Shown here one piece after another: positions 1-9,190 of a stretch of 64,000 nt of DNA. Origin of the DNA: Saprospiraceae bacterium (GTDB lineage: Bacteria > Bacteroidota > Bacteroidia > Chitinophagales > Saprospiraceae); NCBI GenBank assembly GCA_016716185.1, contig JADJWV010000002.1:782501-846500 (forward strand). Reading direction: 5' to 3'. The notes under the pieces are model-generated. The model saw only the letters and a program-made list of their open reading frames with translations, did no database searches and was not told where the DNA came from. The translations under genes and the position numbers were made by a program. Every line of letters starts with the position of its first letter. The first letter of the stretch is position 1.

Positions 1-167
1 AATTTTCTTCCCGACATAAAGGTGATGTATTTCTATTTCAGCAATTTCATGTCGGGACCCAATCTCTATTAATATGTCGCCCCTACGGGGCTGGATTTAT
101 TATATTTCCATTCTCTATTAATATGCCACCCCTACGGGGCTGGATTTTGGTTAAATTAATGTTCCTA
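1..167 (-). repeat. Left arm of a 167-bp long-range inverted repeat
   Basis: Read on the minus strand, this block matches 59647-59813 with equal length and three mismatches, by eye. It is a composite: a hairpin module (cccgacat / atgtcggg arms) at 10-56, then two copies of a module with the palindrome GCCCCgtaGGGGC at 64-94 and 113-143. Beyond it, 181-222 carries low-complexity ctctatactc-type sequence that also resembles 59577-59640 in inverse. The block may continue left of the window. It carries no open frame I would call a gene and lies just downstream of hemW. Confidence 0.9.
10..56. repeat. Hairpin module, copy 1
   Basis: An 8-bp perfect inverted repeat (cccgacat ... atgtcggg) encloses 31 bases. 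The same hairpin with the same loop recurs at 59758-59804 and 60014-60060 in the opposite orientation. It has no U-tract of terminator type, so I call it a dispersed repeat and not a terminator. Confidence 0.8.
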
Positions 168-278
168 ATTACTTTTCTCCATCATCTATCATCCATTCTC
201 TATACTCTATACTCCATACTCTTTTCGCATAGAGCTTTTGGCTTTAATCTTTACTCTTCTAAAGTACAGTCTTTCCAG

Positions 279-1439
279 TTATTGCAACTGAAATAATTCA
301 GAGCTGATCCGGTCCGCTTGCGATTTTCCTTTTCTGGTTAAGATATAGCTGTTGGCGGATACGTGTATTTCTCCATTACCTAAATGCCTTTTTATTTCTT
401 TGAGGAAACGCTCTGCAAATTGAGGAAATTTCATTTCAATTTGGTGGAAGTCTACGCCTTCTTTTTTTCGTAAATTCAATAAAATGTATTCATTGTATTT
501 ATCTGTATCACTTAACACTTCTGATTCGAAGTATGAATTTTCTTGCTGAATGTTTTGTATGTAGGCATTGTTGTTTGAAATATTCCATCTTCTGCATAAC
601 CCATCAAAGGAATGTGCTGACGGACCGAATCCAAAGTAAGGCAAACCTTGCCAATAGCTGCTGTTGTGCCGGGATCTGTATCCCGGCTTTGCGAAATTGG
701 AAATTTCGTAGGCTTCGAATCCGCTAGCTTCACAAAAATCGAGGATCTGATACATTTGCTCAATGGTGTTGATGTCTTCAACAGGCTGCAAAATGTCCTT
801 TTTATATAAATGAACCAATGCTGTACGTTCTTCCAGTGTCAGTGCATATGCGGAGAAATGAGGAGTTCCGGATTTTTGAATTTGTTCCAGATTGAATTTG
901 AGCTTTTCTGAATTTGAACCAGGAAGACCGTACATGAGATCTAAAGTAAAATTAGAATAATTTGCTGCATTCACCTGATTCAAACTTTCCAGAGCCTGCT
1001 TAACGGTATGGGTTCTGTTCATCCAATTGAGATCTTCCTGATGAAAGGATTGTATTCCAATGCTTAATCTGTTGATGCCGCATGTTTTCCAGTCTCGGAG
1101 TAAATCTGTGTGGATGTCATCGGGGTTTGCTTCCAGTGTAATTTCACAGTCCTCGCTGAGATGGTAATATTTCAGTATGGTTTCGAATAATTTTTCGAAA
1201 ATGTTTGGAGAGAGCAGCGAGGGGGTTCCGCCTCCCAGATACATACTTTGAATGCCGTACTCGAGAGCTTCGGGAGCGCGCGCACTTATTTCCTTGAGAA
1301 GGGCTTGCATCAATGCGTCCATGGTAGTCAAATTTGTACTGAAATGAAAATTACAGTAGCTACATTTGCGTTTACAGTACGGTATGTGGATGTAAATTCC
1401 AGCGAATTTTTTATTTGATATGTTCAGATCATTTTGCAT
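279..1439 (-). CDS. hemW: Radical SAM protein HemW (heme chaperone, HemN-like)
   Basis: A 386-residue protein of the HemN/HemW radical SAM family, which in HemW binds heme for delivery to respiratory proteins. The [4Fe-4S] motif is C22-x3-C26-x2-C29 followed by N-F; HemN proper has a further Cys there, so HemW is preferred. The SAM-binding glycine motif GGGTPS is at about 69-74. HemW-family features GIQSF and the substrate loop GPSAHSF are visible. I use the ATG at 1439; a GTG 36 bases upstream is also in frame, but family members normally begin close to the IYIHIPYC segment. The 5' end overlaps the divergent Omp85 gene by 20 bp. HemN-type coproporphyrinogen oxidase activity is less likely. 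Confidence 0.9.
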   Translation of the reverse strand: MQNDLNISNKKFAGIYIHIPYCKRKCSYCNFHFSTNLTTMDALMQALLKEISARAPEALEYGIQSMYLGGGTPSLLSPNIFEKLFETILKYYHLSEDCEITLEANPDDIHTDLLRDWKTCGINRLSIGIQSFHQEDLNWMNRTHTVKQALESLNQVNAANYSNFTLDLMYGLPGSNSEKLKFNLEQIQKSGTPHFSAYALTLEERTALVHLYKKDILQPVEDINTIEQMYQILDFCEASGFEAYEISNFAKPGYRSRHNSSYWQGLPYFGFGPSAHSFDGLCRRWNISNNNAYIQNIQQENSYFESEVLSDTDKYNEYILLNLRKKEGVDFHQIEMKFPQFAERFLKEIKRHLGNGEIHVSANSYILTRKGKSQADRISSELFQLQ

Positions 1440-3186
1440 GGGTGTTATGAGTTTGTGTATATCCTTGTTTTTCACGGGCTCACTATTCTCGCAAAAAACT
1501 GTTTCGTTACAGTACTTTTTGGATGGAAAGGCAGCACCCGAATTTTTTCCAAAAATAAAGGATACCCTTGAATTATCCGATCATTTGATTGATTGGATAC
1601 AGTTGCAACAGGCTAAAGGGTTTTTACTTGCAGGATTGGACTCTGTGGTTACGCAGCTGGATACCATGAAGGTTTACATGAATAAAGGGGATGCCTACCA
1701 TTGGCAATTCAGCGATACCCAAAATGATAGCCTTTTGTCTATTCTTTCAACCGAATTTTTTACAACCGATTTGTTAGATTCTACAGATTATTTTACAAAG
1801 TTGATGAAGCCTGTCGTAAAGGAGTACGCAGATCGCGGTTATCCATTTGCACAAATTGTACTTCAGGCGGCCAGGAAGAGCAAAGATACTTTTGTGATCC
1901 AGGTCAATTTAGACAAAGGCAAACAAATCCATTTTGCTCAGGCACAGCAGGCAGACAAACCGTTATTCCGGGAATATGTATTCAACAGGCAGATTGGAAT
2001 ACATCCGGGTTCATTATTCTCGCATACGTTGTTCTTAAACTCAGTGGACAGAATTATGAAATTGAACTATGTGAGCCTGGAATCCAAACCACTGATTGTA
2101 TTTCCGGGAGATTATTGTGTAGCGCGGTATTATCTGAAAAATGAAAAGTCTTCAAAATTTGACTTTTTATTGGGCTTAAATCCAGTTAACGGCCCGAATG
2201 GGAAATCATACAGATTAACAGGGCTTGGATACTTCCAATTGTTTAACCTGATGAAAATGGCGGATGAGTTGGTGATCAAATATGAGAATCTCAGCAACAA
2301 CGCACCTAAGTTTTTATTGCATTTTAAATTTCCTTATTTACCAGCCATTCCTTTGGGTCTGGAGTTTGATCTAGGATTATCCCGGTTTCAGGAAAATTAT
2401 TTCGAAAACAGACAGCAATTAAGTTTGACATACCCGATAGATATATCTAGTGAAATTGGATTAAGTATTTATAACCGAAGTTCAGATCTTTTAAATGCGG
2501 ATACGGCTTTTGTGATCTCAACTAAACGTCTGCCTGCAGTATTGGATTTCACTAATTTCATGATCGGGTTTCGGTTGAGACATCGCAATTTGGACCATAC
2601 CACAATACCGACTAAAGGAATATACATATCTGCAGCCCTCCATTATGGGAAGAAAAAGTTCGAACCTAATCCACAATTATTAGCTTATGATTCTGAAGCC
2701 GTTAAGCTCCGGCAACAATACGACAGTTTAAACTTGAATAACAGGCAGGCCAAATTCGAACTTCATTTAGAGTCTTATTCAAAGTTTGCAAGACGAAATG
2801 TATTCAAGCTGGCTCTGAAATCAGAAGGCTATTTAGGCGGTAGCTTCATTCCCGAAAATGAAAAATATCGTCTGGGAGGTTCGCAGAATTTGAGAGGTTT
2901 TGATGAAGATTTTTATTTTACTTCGATATATGCACTTGGAAGTTTAGAATACCGCTTTCTTCTGGACAGGCAAAGCTTTCTCAGTTTATTTAATGATGTT
3001 GGAGTTTTACAAATGGGGACATCTGATTCAAAAAAATGGAATGTATTTCATGGGTTAGGAATGGGAATTCATTTTACAACTCCAATTGGATTATTCTCAT
3101 TGCAATATGCCGTGGGCCAGGGCCCTGGATTGTCCTTTGATTTAGGCAAAGGCAAAATTCATTTTGGTTACTCGGTATTGTTTTAA
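1420..3186 (+). CDS. Omp85/BamA-family outer membrane protein
   Basis: A 588-residue predicted outer membrane protein. The N-terminus has a hydrophobic signal peptide ending FFTGSLFSQ. Residues about 130-190 contain a POTRA-like stretch (ADRGYPFA). The C-terminal half is rich in alternating beta-strand sequence and carries the Omp85 signature GGSQNLRGF near residue 486; it ends in Phe, as barrel proteins recognised by the BAM machinery do. Family members insert or export proteins or lipids at the outer membrane. It is shorter than BamA, with at most one or two POTRA domains, so it is more likely a TamA/surface-antigen-D15 relative. Three in-frame ATGs (1420, 1438, 1447) could start it; only the first gives an arginine in the signal-peptide n-region. 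It converges on the next gene with 15 bp between. Confidence 0.82.
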   Translation: MFRSFCMGVMSLCISLFFTGSLFSQKTVSLQYFLDGKAAPEFFPKIKDTLELSDHLIDWIQLQQAKGFLLAGLDSVVTQLDTMKVYMNKGDAYHWQFSDTQNDSLLSILSTEFFTTDLLDSTDYFTKLMKPVVKEYADRGYPFAQIVLQAARKSKDTFVIQVNLDKGKQIHFAQAQQADKPLFREYVFNRQIGIHPGSLFSHTLFLNSVDRIMKLNYVSLESKPLIVFPGDYCVARYYLKNEKSSKFDFLLGLNPVNGPNGKSYRLTGLGYFQLFNLMKMADELVIKYENLSNNAPKFLLHFKFPYLPAIPLGLEFDLGLSRFQENYFENRQQLSLTYPIDISSEIGLSIYNRSSDLLNADTAFVISTKRLPAVLDFTNFMIGFRLRHRNLDHTTIPTKGIYISAALHYGKKKFEPNPQLLAYDSEAVKLRQQYDSLNLNNRQAKFELHLESYSKFARRNVFKLALKSEGYLGGSFIPENEKYRLGGSQNLRGFDEDFYFTSIYALGSLEYRFLLDRQSFLSLFNDVGVLQMGTSDSKKWNVFHGLGMGIHFTTPIGLFSLQYAVGQGPGLSFDLGKGKIHFGYSVLF

Positions 3187-3201
3187 TTGCACCCTTGTTG
3201 A

Positions 3202-4116
3202 TTAAGTCTTCAATCCAAACTTAATTTTTTTTAGTAAACGCAATAGTCTGCAAACCAGATTGTCATTCCAAATGTATTGATAATAATATTCTTTTTCTGC
3301 GCCAAAGCCTTTCATGAAGTAAGCTACTCCGGGAATCATGCTTCCTTCAAAATCTAAAATGTTATCTGTTGCTGCATTCAACCTGATAACTTCATTCAGT
3401 AAAGCATACATTGCAAATTGGGCTTTTCCTTCTTCATTTGCAAAAGAAAGGTGATAGATGAATCTGTTGTTATAATGTGAAATAAAACAAGCGGCTATCG
3501 TTTCACCAGCTTTATTGTTTGCCATTAAAATCTCTCCATGGCCTCTATCCATGCAAGCCCTGATCAGGGAGGAAAGATTCGCATGAGTCTTATATTTTCC
3601 GGGGATATCTTTATTGCTGTAGCGAATATACAATTCAACAAAGTGGCCAACATCCCTGGAAGAAAGAATCTGATGCTGATGTTTAAAAGCAGACTTCAAA
3701 TTTAATTTATGTCCTTTATGAAATTGCTTGCTCAGCTCTTCATAGGTTTTGTTTAGCGGAAGCACATAATTGATTCTGCGGGTGGAATCGATTCTTTGAT
3801 TGGCAGTATTGACTTCTAAAGGAAGGCAAATGTTGCCACATTTAAATTTTAATCTAAGCAGATTGATCAATTCTTTTCCATCTGGCAGAACATCTCCGGG
3901 AATTTCTATTTTCTGCATAAAAGGTGGAATGAAAACCCGCCAGACTCCAAATGACTTGAACACGGGTAGGTAACAATTGTAATTTCCTAAATCTAAGACC
4001 TGAATGAAATGAGTAATTCGCGATACAAACCAAGCTTGCTGAGTGATGTGTGGTATTTGCCGGAGTAATCCGTTTTTTTGAAGATCGTCTTGCGATTTAA
4101 TTTCCCGAAGCACCAT
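3202..4116 (-). CDS. FemAB/GNAT-like acyltransferase
   Basis: A 304-residue protein resembling the acetyltransferase-6/FemAB fold, a doubled GNAT domain that transfers acyl or aminoacyl groups. Supporting stretches are KGHKLNLKSA (about 133-142), the loop AACFISHYNNRFIYHLSF, and the C-terminal part DFEGSMIPGVAYFMKGFGA, which matches the family pattern of a small acidic-glycine motif followed by a KxFGA segment. No membrane segment or signal peptide is seen, so it should act in the cytosol. It is last in a tightly spaced leftward operon, 14 bp after the O-methyltransferase. The substrate cannot be read from the sequence; a role in modifying cell-surface material is an inference from the neighbours. 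Confidence 0.65.
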   Translation of the reverse strand: MVLREIKSQDDLQKNGLLRQIPHITQQAWFVSRITHFIQVLDLGNYNCYLPVFKSFGVWRVFIPPFMQKIEIPGDVLPDGKELINLLRLKFKCGNICLPLEVNTANQRIDSTRRINYVLPLNKTYEELSKQFHKGHKLNLKSAFKHQHQILSSRDVGHFVELYIRYSNKDIPGKYKTHANLSSLIRACMDRGHGEILMANNKAGETIAACFISHYNNRFIYHLSFANEEGKAQFAMYALLNEVIRLNAATDNILDFEGSMIPGVAYFMKGFGAEKEYYYQYIWNDNLVCRLLRLLKKIKFGLKT

Positions 4117-4130
4117 TAGATGTATCCGTT

Positions 4131-4769
4131 TTATTTTTTTCTGGAAAGACTTAATCCATCGCGTAGAGGAATCACAACAGTTTCCCAGGCATCAGAATTT
4201 CGCAGTCGTTCGTTGAACTTGTGTAAGGCCAATGTTTCTTCATCCTGTTGTGGGTTCAGTACTTTTCCATACCAAAGAACATTGTCTGCAATGAGCAAGG
4301 CTCCATTTTTCATTCTGGGTTCTAAGCAAGTTAAAAAGGAATCGTAAAGCAATTTCGCCGCATCCAGAAATACAAGATCCCATGGCAAATCGAGTTTTGG
4401 AATAATCTCCAAAGCATCGCCTTTATGCCATGTTATTTTGTGATTGATGGGATCTTTGCCAATGATTTGTACACGTAAATGGTCGTAATCGTTGGCAATC
4501 TCAATAGAATGCACCTGGCCCTGTTCAGACAAGCCTTCTGCGAGACACAAAGCGCTGTATCCTGTAAAACTTCCTATATCGAGTACATGAGTTGGTTTTA
4601 TCAGTTTTGAAAGGGTACTTAAAAATCTTCCCTGCAATTTTCCAGAGATCATCTGCGGAGAAATGGTATTTAGAAAAGTACTCCTTTCAAGCTGGTTCAA
4701 TACTTCACTTTCAGGATGACTCATTTGTTCGCAATAAGTCATAATCCTTTTGAGGTATTTTTGTTCCAT
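4131..4769 (-). CDS. Class I SAM-dependent O-methyltransferase (family 3)
   Basis: A 212-residue enzyme of the catechol-O-methyltransferase-like family 3. The SAM-binding motif VLDIGSFTG lies at 62-70. Motif DLVFLDAAKL and then LLIADNVLWYGKV follow, matching the metal-binding Asp and Asn-containing segments of the family; the usual DADK is DAAK here. Members methylate small catechols or the wobble uridine of tRNA (TrmR). The length is typical. The gene starts two bases after the stop of the upstream T9SS protein, so it is co-transcribed with it. Substrate unknown. Confidence 0.85.
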   Translation of the reverse strand: MEQKYLKRIMTYCEQMSHPESEVLNQLERSTFLNTISPQMISGKLQGRFLSTLSKLIKPTHVLDIGSFTGYSALCLAEGLSEQGQVHSIEIANDYDHLRVQIIGKDPINHKITWHKGDALEIIPKLDLPWDLVFLDAAKLLYDSFLTCLEPRMKNGALLIADNVLWYGKVLNPQQDEETLALHKFNERLRNSDAWETVVIPLRDGLSLSRKK

Positions 4770-4771
4770 CG

Positions 4772-7700
4772 TTATTCGATAAGGGTAAGATCTCCGGAAA
4801 TAATAAGGGATTGTCCGTTTTCAGTATACTGAGCAACATACAAATAAACACCCGGTGATTGTTTTCGTCCGTTGCGATCCAAGCCATTCCAGCCTTGTTC
4901 AGGATTATTGGATACAAAGGATTCATTAAAATACAAACGGTTTCCCCACCGGTCGTATATACTCAAGGATTGCATGTTTGTTCCTGAACCAAAATCAATT
5001 GGATAGAAAAAATCATTGATATTGTCGCCATTGGGAGAGAAGACATTCGGAAACCAGATTCTACTTACTTTTTTTATCCGGACATCTATACTTGCTTCGG
5101 CAGTGCACCCATTGGTGTCGGTCACTGTTACGCGGATGGTTTCATCAAATTCAGCAGTTACGGATGGAGATAAACAATCATTGCAATCAAGTTGGTCCGA
5201 TGGATTCCAAAATATACTTTTTATTTTGCCCGGATTCGTTAAAATAGTTAAAATGATTTGAGCTTTTTCATTTTCCAATAGTTCTATTATGGGCGGAAGA
5301 GAAATGCTCAGGCTGTCTTCTTTTTTAATTTCTGTTTGGACTTGAAAAGTACAACCGTTGTCGTCTTCGACCTGCAGCTGGTAACTACCTGGAGTTAAAT
5401 TCCCGGAAACATTTCCTGTAAAATATGACATACCATTGTCTAAAGTAAATCGGTACGGGGCTTTTCCACCAATGATCTGCTGGATGAAAATTCGACCGCT
5501 GACATCCAGACAATTTGCATTTTGTGTATTAGCCAGTAGTGCGTGGATACGTTGTGTATCCTGTACAATTTGTACTGAGTCTGTAGTGCGGCAACCAGTT
5601 CTTGGATTTATAATCGTGCAGATGTACCAACCCGGATTAGGCGTGTTGAATTGCGGCAAAGTGTAGTTAAATCCATTGGGTCCTTTCCAGATCATGTTGA
5701 AACCCTGCAAGGAAGAGGAAGCTTTTACAGGAACTGTGCTTCGCAGACAATTGATGGTATCTGCTGATAAACTGAGATCGGGTTTCAAGGTATCGGCATG
5801 AATATTTACCGATTTGGTAAGCATGCACCCATTCGTATTTTTTACAGTTAATTGATACAAGCCTCCAAATTGTATCGGAGGATTCCTAAGAATACTCTTG
5901 AATGTTCCGGGTCCGGTCCAGTTAAATTCCAAATCCGGATCATTGCTGGTCATTTGTAAAAGGATGTTTGTTTTGATGCAATTCAGCGTATCAGGTAACA
6001 AACTAAAATCAGGAAGTTTTTTGAAGTCAAAAATGGTAATGCTGTCTTCAGATATGCAACCGAACTCATTCGTAAACTGGATTTTATATAAACCACCTGA
6101 TTTAACAAAAAGGGAATCATCTGAAATCTGAGTTCCATCGGGAATTTGCCAGTATAATTTTCCTGTCGGTAATGGCGATGTATGGCGAAGCAGGGCAATA
6201 CTGTCATTACAATCGATTGTATCCCGGATTGAAAAAATATGAACCGGAAATCTTTGATTAAACTGATAGATGTTAATCTGGCCGGAATTTTCGCAACCGA
6301 GACTATCGGTGATTGTCAGGAAATACAATCCGGAATCCTGTATTTCGGGCGATGCAAGTGTACTTGTAAAACCATTGGGTCCCTTCCAGTCATATCGGAC
6401 ATTCTGAGTCTGAGTCTTTCCAGACAGATTTAGTTTGATTTTTATACACGTTAAGGTGTCATCTTTTACCAACAGATCCGGTATTTTATCTTTTTGGATG
6501 ACCAGGATGCTGTCTTCAAAAGTACAACCATTATCAGCTGTAAGCAGGAGTTTATAAATACCTCCGTTTGTGAGTAATGAGATTGAATCGCTACTCATGA
6601 AACCAAGCGGACCTGTCCAAACCAAATTCTTTGTATTTGCAGAAATATTTTCAGCACGGAGTTTTGCGGAAGATTTACAGGTGATGGTGTCAGCTTTTAA
6701 AGTTGCATAAGGCTTGATAAGATTTTCCTGTATTGCAATTGCATAACTGGTGGTGCAACCATTTTCTGATGTGACGGTGAGCGTGTAAATCCCACTTGCC
6801 TGAAGGTCGATATTTTTTTGATTCGAAGAAAATCCTGATGGTCCAATCCATTTGTAATTTATGGTTTTACCATCATCAGTTACGATGGGACTTACCGTGG
6901 TCATTAAACAATCAATCGTATCTGAACTAATTTGCAACAATGGTTTTGAAGTATCTGCTAAAATATCAATAGTAGCGGAATCCACACAACCATTTGCTCC
7001 GGTTGCTATTAAGGTATACATTCCTCCTGCACGGACAATAGGATTAGATTGAAAAGATGTAAAGCCCTGAGGCCCTTTCCATAGATAATTGATTACATTG
7101 GAAGTTTGTGAATTCAATACCAGGCTGTCTTTTAGACAGTTGATGGTATCGGGTATGAGTTGGAGCAAAGGTTTAGTCGTATCGATGTAGATCAGTACAT
7201 CTTTTGATAGTTCGCAACCGTTGGGGCCCTTCACTGTAAATTTATATGTGCCTGGAATATTGGCCTGAATATCAAATACGTTTGGAAAATTTCCCTGAGG
7301 TGTCAACCATTCGTATGATGCTCCGGGAGTGGTTGTTTGACCACTGATGTTTATGAATTTATGAATACAAGTGATCGTGTCGTTGGAAGAAACAAAAATA
7401 TCCGGAACGTTAGAATCTTTAAAAACATAAATGGAATCTTTGTAACTGCAACCATCTTTGGTAAGCAAATCAAGGTAATACCAACCTTCATCTGTTACGA
7501 AAGGTGAAATTGAATCTGAAATAAATTGGTTGGGTCCCTTCCACTGGATGTTTGCAGTAGTATCTGTGGACAAGCGAATTTGTACGGTGTTTTGAATGCA
7601 GGTAATGGTATCTGCTGAAATCTGCACGTCAATATTTTGATTACTCGATTTTACATAAAAGGAATCCAGCTCTTTACAACCCGAACTATCGATCGTGGTG

Positions 7701-9190
7701 AGGTAATACCATCCGGTATCCCGAACGAATACTTTAGTTGCACTGTCTTTTCTAAAACCGCCGGGACCTGTCCAGTTGTATTTTGGTTTTTTTGCAATTG
7801 AACTGGCTTCCAGTTGTACGCTGTCTTTAGAGCAACTCAAGCTGTCGCCTGAGATTTCTGCTTCGATGAAACTGCGATTGTCTTTGACTTCCAATTTTGC
7901 AGAATTTTCACAGCCGTAGGTGTCGGTTACTTTTACAATGTATTCTCCGGGCTCAGTAATGTTGAGATTAATGGCTTTCGTACTGAAATAACCATTGGGT
8001 CCTGTCCATTCAAAATCGACTCCGATTCCTTTGGATGAAGCCTCAATTCTTGCAGTGAGATTCTTACAATCGATGTCGGTGTTTCTAACGGTAACATCCG
8101 GTGGACTCACACTTCCTTTTACTTCAACCATGGCTTCAGATTCGCATCCAAATTCACCCATTATTTTGAGTGTGTATATGCCCGGCGAATCAATAACAGG
8201 ATTTAAAGATTTATCCCCGCTTATTATTTTTCCATCTCGTGTTGTCCACATGTAAGTTATTCCAGGACCTTGTGAAGAGCCTGATGCATCAATAGTTATC
8301 GGTCTGTTCAGGCAATTGATTTCATCGGGAGGAGTGATGTCTGCAAGTAAATCATAAACTGTCACCGTCACTTCATCTTTTTCTTCACAGCATTCCTGTA
8401 CGATGATATCGTCAATTGAGCACATGCTAGCCGGGCCTTGCCCACCATAATTTGCAAAACAAATATCGGCGGTAGTAGATGCACCGCTATTCCAGGTAAA
8501 ATTGCCTTTAGCTTCAAGACAAAGTCCACTGATTGCGTCCACCGTGCCAATCAGATTACCATTTATTTTTAGTCCTATCGTGGGAGGCGATCCAAAAATG
8601 TAAAGAATGCCAAATACTTTGTATTCAATTTTGTATTCTGTGTTTGGATTGACATTAATGGTTTGGCACCAAATATTGGAACCTGATCCGGTTGGGGTGA
8701 TTACCAGGGTAAACGCCCCAATACTTGGTGTACAACCAAATGCCTGGGCAATTTGAGGAACACTCATGATCATATAGCCACCTGTTGAAGTGATCAGATT
8801 ATTCACATTGGTATAAGGTGTATATTGACTTGTTGAAGGTGCCAGATTACCGGTTTCAAATCCACCATTGGTAATAAGATTAGAAGATGTCGCTTTCGCA
8901 GTTAAAGTATAAGTGGTGGTTGTCGATGGATTTGCAGTGGGTTTGAGAGCATTGGAATTACTAAGTCCATCCGGAGGTTCCCAAATGTAATTCGTGCTGC
9001 CGGTGACGGAAGCATTTAATTGTTTTCCCTGACCGGCACATATCGTGATATCCGGGCCGGCATTTACGGTAATGCCGCAAGCGTTAGGCATGGAATAAAG
9101 TTTCTTCGGATCAGGATATGTAAATTGCGCATTTATTGGGAGCACTGACCAATTGACCAGAACCAGAATAAGAATTTTATGAATTCTCAT
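4772..9190 (-). CDS. Giant T9SS type B surface protein with 12 Ig-like repeats (copy 1)
   Basis: A 1472-residue secreted protein. The signal peptide is MRIHKILILVLVNWSVLPINAQ; a longer reading frame upstream lies inside the preceding gene and lacks a signal. The order is an N-terminal PKD-like segment (NAGPDITICAG); a jelly-roll-like domain (ITNGGFETGN ... WNSGASTTADICF); about 12 repeats of 85-95 residues, each of the form DTI[TN]C ... WxGPxGF ... GxYxLxxTxxxGC; one SprB-like repeat; and the gliding-motility-associated C-terminal domain with FSPNGDNINDFF and DRWGNRLY. That last domain is the type B signal for the type IX secretion system. The paired Cys residues suggest a disulfide-rich fibre. 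The start ATG overlaps the TGA of its paralogue by four bases. An adhesin or gliding role is inference. Confidence 0.9.
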   Translation of the reverse strand: MRIHKILILVLVNWSVLPINAQFTYPDPKKLYSMPNACGITVNAGPDITICAGQGKQLNASVTGSTNYIWEPPDGLSNSNALKPTANPSTTTTYTLTAKATSSNLITNGGFETGNLAPSTSQYTPYTNVNNLITSTGGYMIMSVPQIAQAFGCTPSIGAFTLVITPTGSGSNIWCQTINVNPNTEYKIEYKVFGILYIFGSPPTIGLKINGNLIGTVDAISGLCLEAKGNFTWNSGASTTADICFANYGGQGPASMCSIDDIIVQECCEEKDEVTVTVYDLLADITPPDEINCLNRPITIDASGSSQGPGITYMWTTRDGKIISGDKSLNPVIDSPGIYTLKIMGEFGCESEAMVEVKGSVSPPDVTVRNTDIDCKNLTARIEASSKGIGVDFEWTGPNGYFSTKAINLNITEPGEYIVKVTDTYGCENSAKLEVKDNRSFIEAEISGDSLSCSKDSVQLEASSIAKKPKYNWTGPGGFRKDSATKVFVRDTGWYYLTTIDSSGCKELDSFYVKSSNQNIDVQISADTITCIQNTVQIRLSTDTTANIQWKGPNQFISDSISPFVTDEGWYYLDLLTKDGCSYKDSIYVFKDSNVPDIFVSSNDTITCIHKFINISGQTTTPGASYEWLTPQGNFPNVFDIQANIPGTYKFTVKGPNGCELSKDVLIYIDTTKPLLQLIPDTINCLKDSLVLNSQTSNVINYLWKGPQGFTSFQSNPIVRAGGMYTLIATGANGCVDSATIDILADTSKPLLQISSDTIDCLMTTVSPIVTDDGKTINYKWIGPSGFSSNQKNIDLQASGIYTLTVTSENGCTTSYAIAIQENLIKPYATLKADTITCKSSAKLRAENISANTKNLVWTGPLGFMSSDSISLLTNGGIYKLLLTADNGCTFEDSILVIQKDKIPDLLVKDDTLTCIKIKLNLSGKTQTQNVRYDWKGPNGFTSTLASPEIQDSGLYFLTITDSLGCENSGQINIYQFNQRFPVHIFSIRDTIDCNDSIALLRHTSPLPTGKLYWQIPDGTQISDDSLFVKSGGLYKIQFTNEFGCISEDSITIFDFKKLPDFSLLPDTLNCIKTNILLQMTSNDPDLEFNWTGPGTFKSILRNPPIQFGGLYQLTVKNTNGCMLTKSVNIHADTLKPDLSLSADTINCLRSTVPVKASSSLQGFNMIWKGPNGFNYTLPQFNTPNPGWYICTIINPRTGCRTTDSVQIVQDTQRIHALLANTQNANCLDVSGRIFIQQIIGGKAPYRFTLDNGMSYFTGNVSGNLTPGSYQLQVEDDNGCTFQVQTEIKKEDSLSISLPPIIELLENEKAQIILTILTNPGKIKSIFWNPSDQLDCNDCLSPSVTAEFDETIRVTVTDTNGCTAEASIDVRIKKVSRIWFPNVFSPNGDNINDFFYPIDFGSGTNMQSLSIYDRWGNRLYFNESFVSNNPEQGWNGLDRNGRKQSPGVYLYVAQYTENGQSLIISGDLTLIE

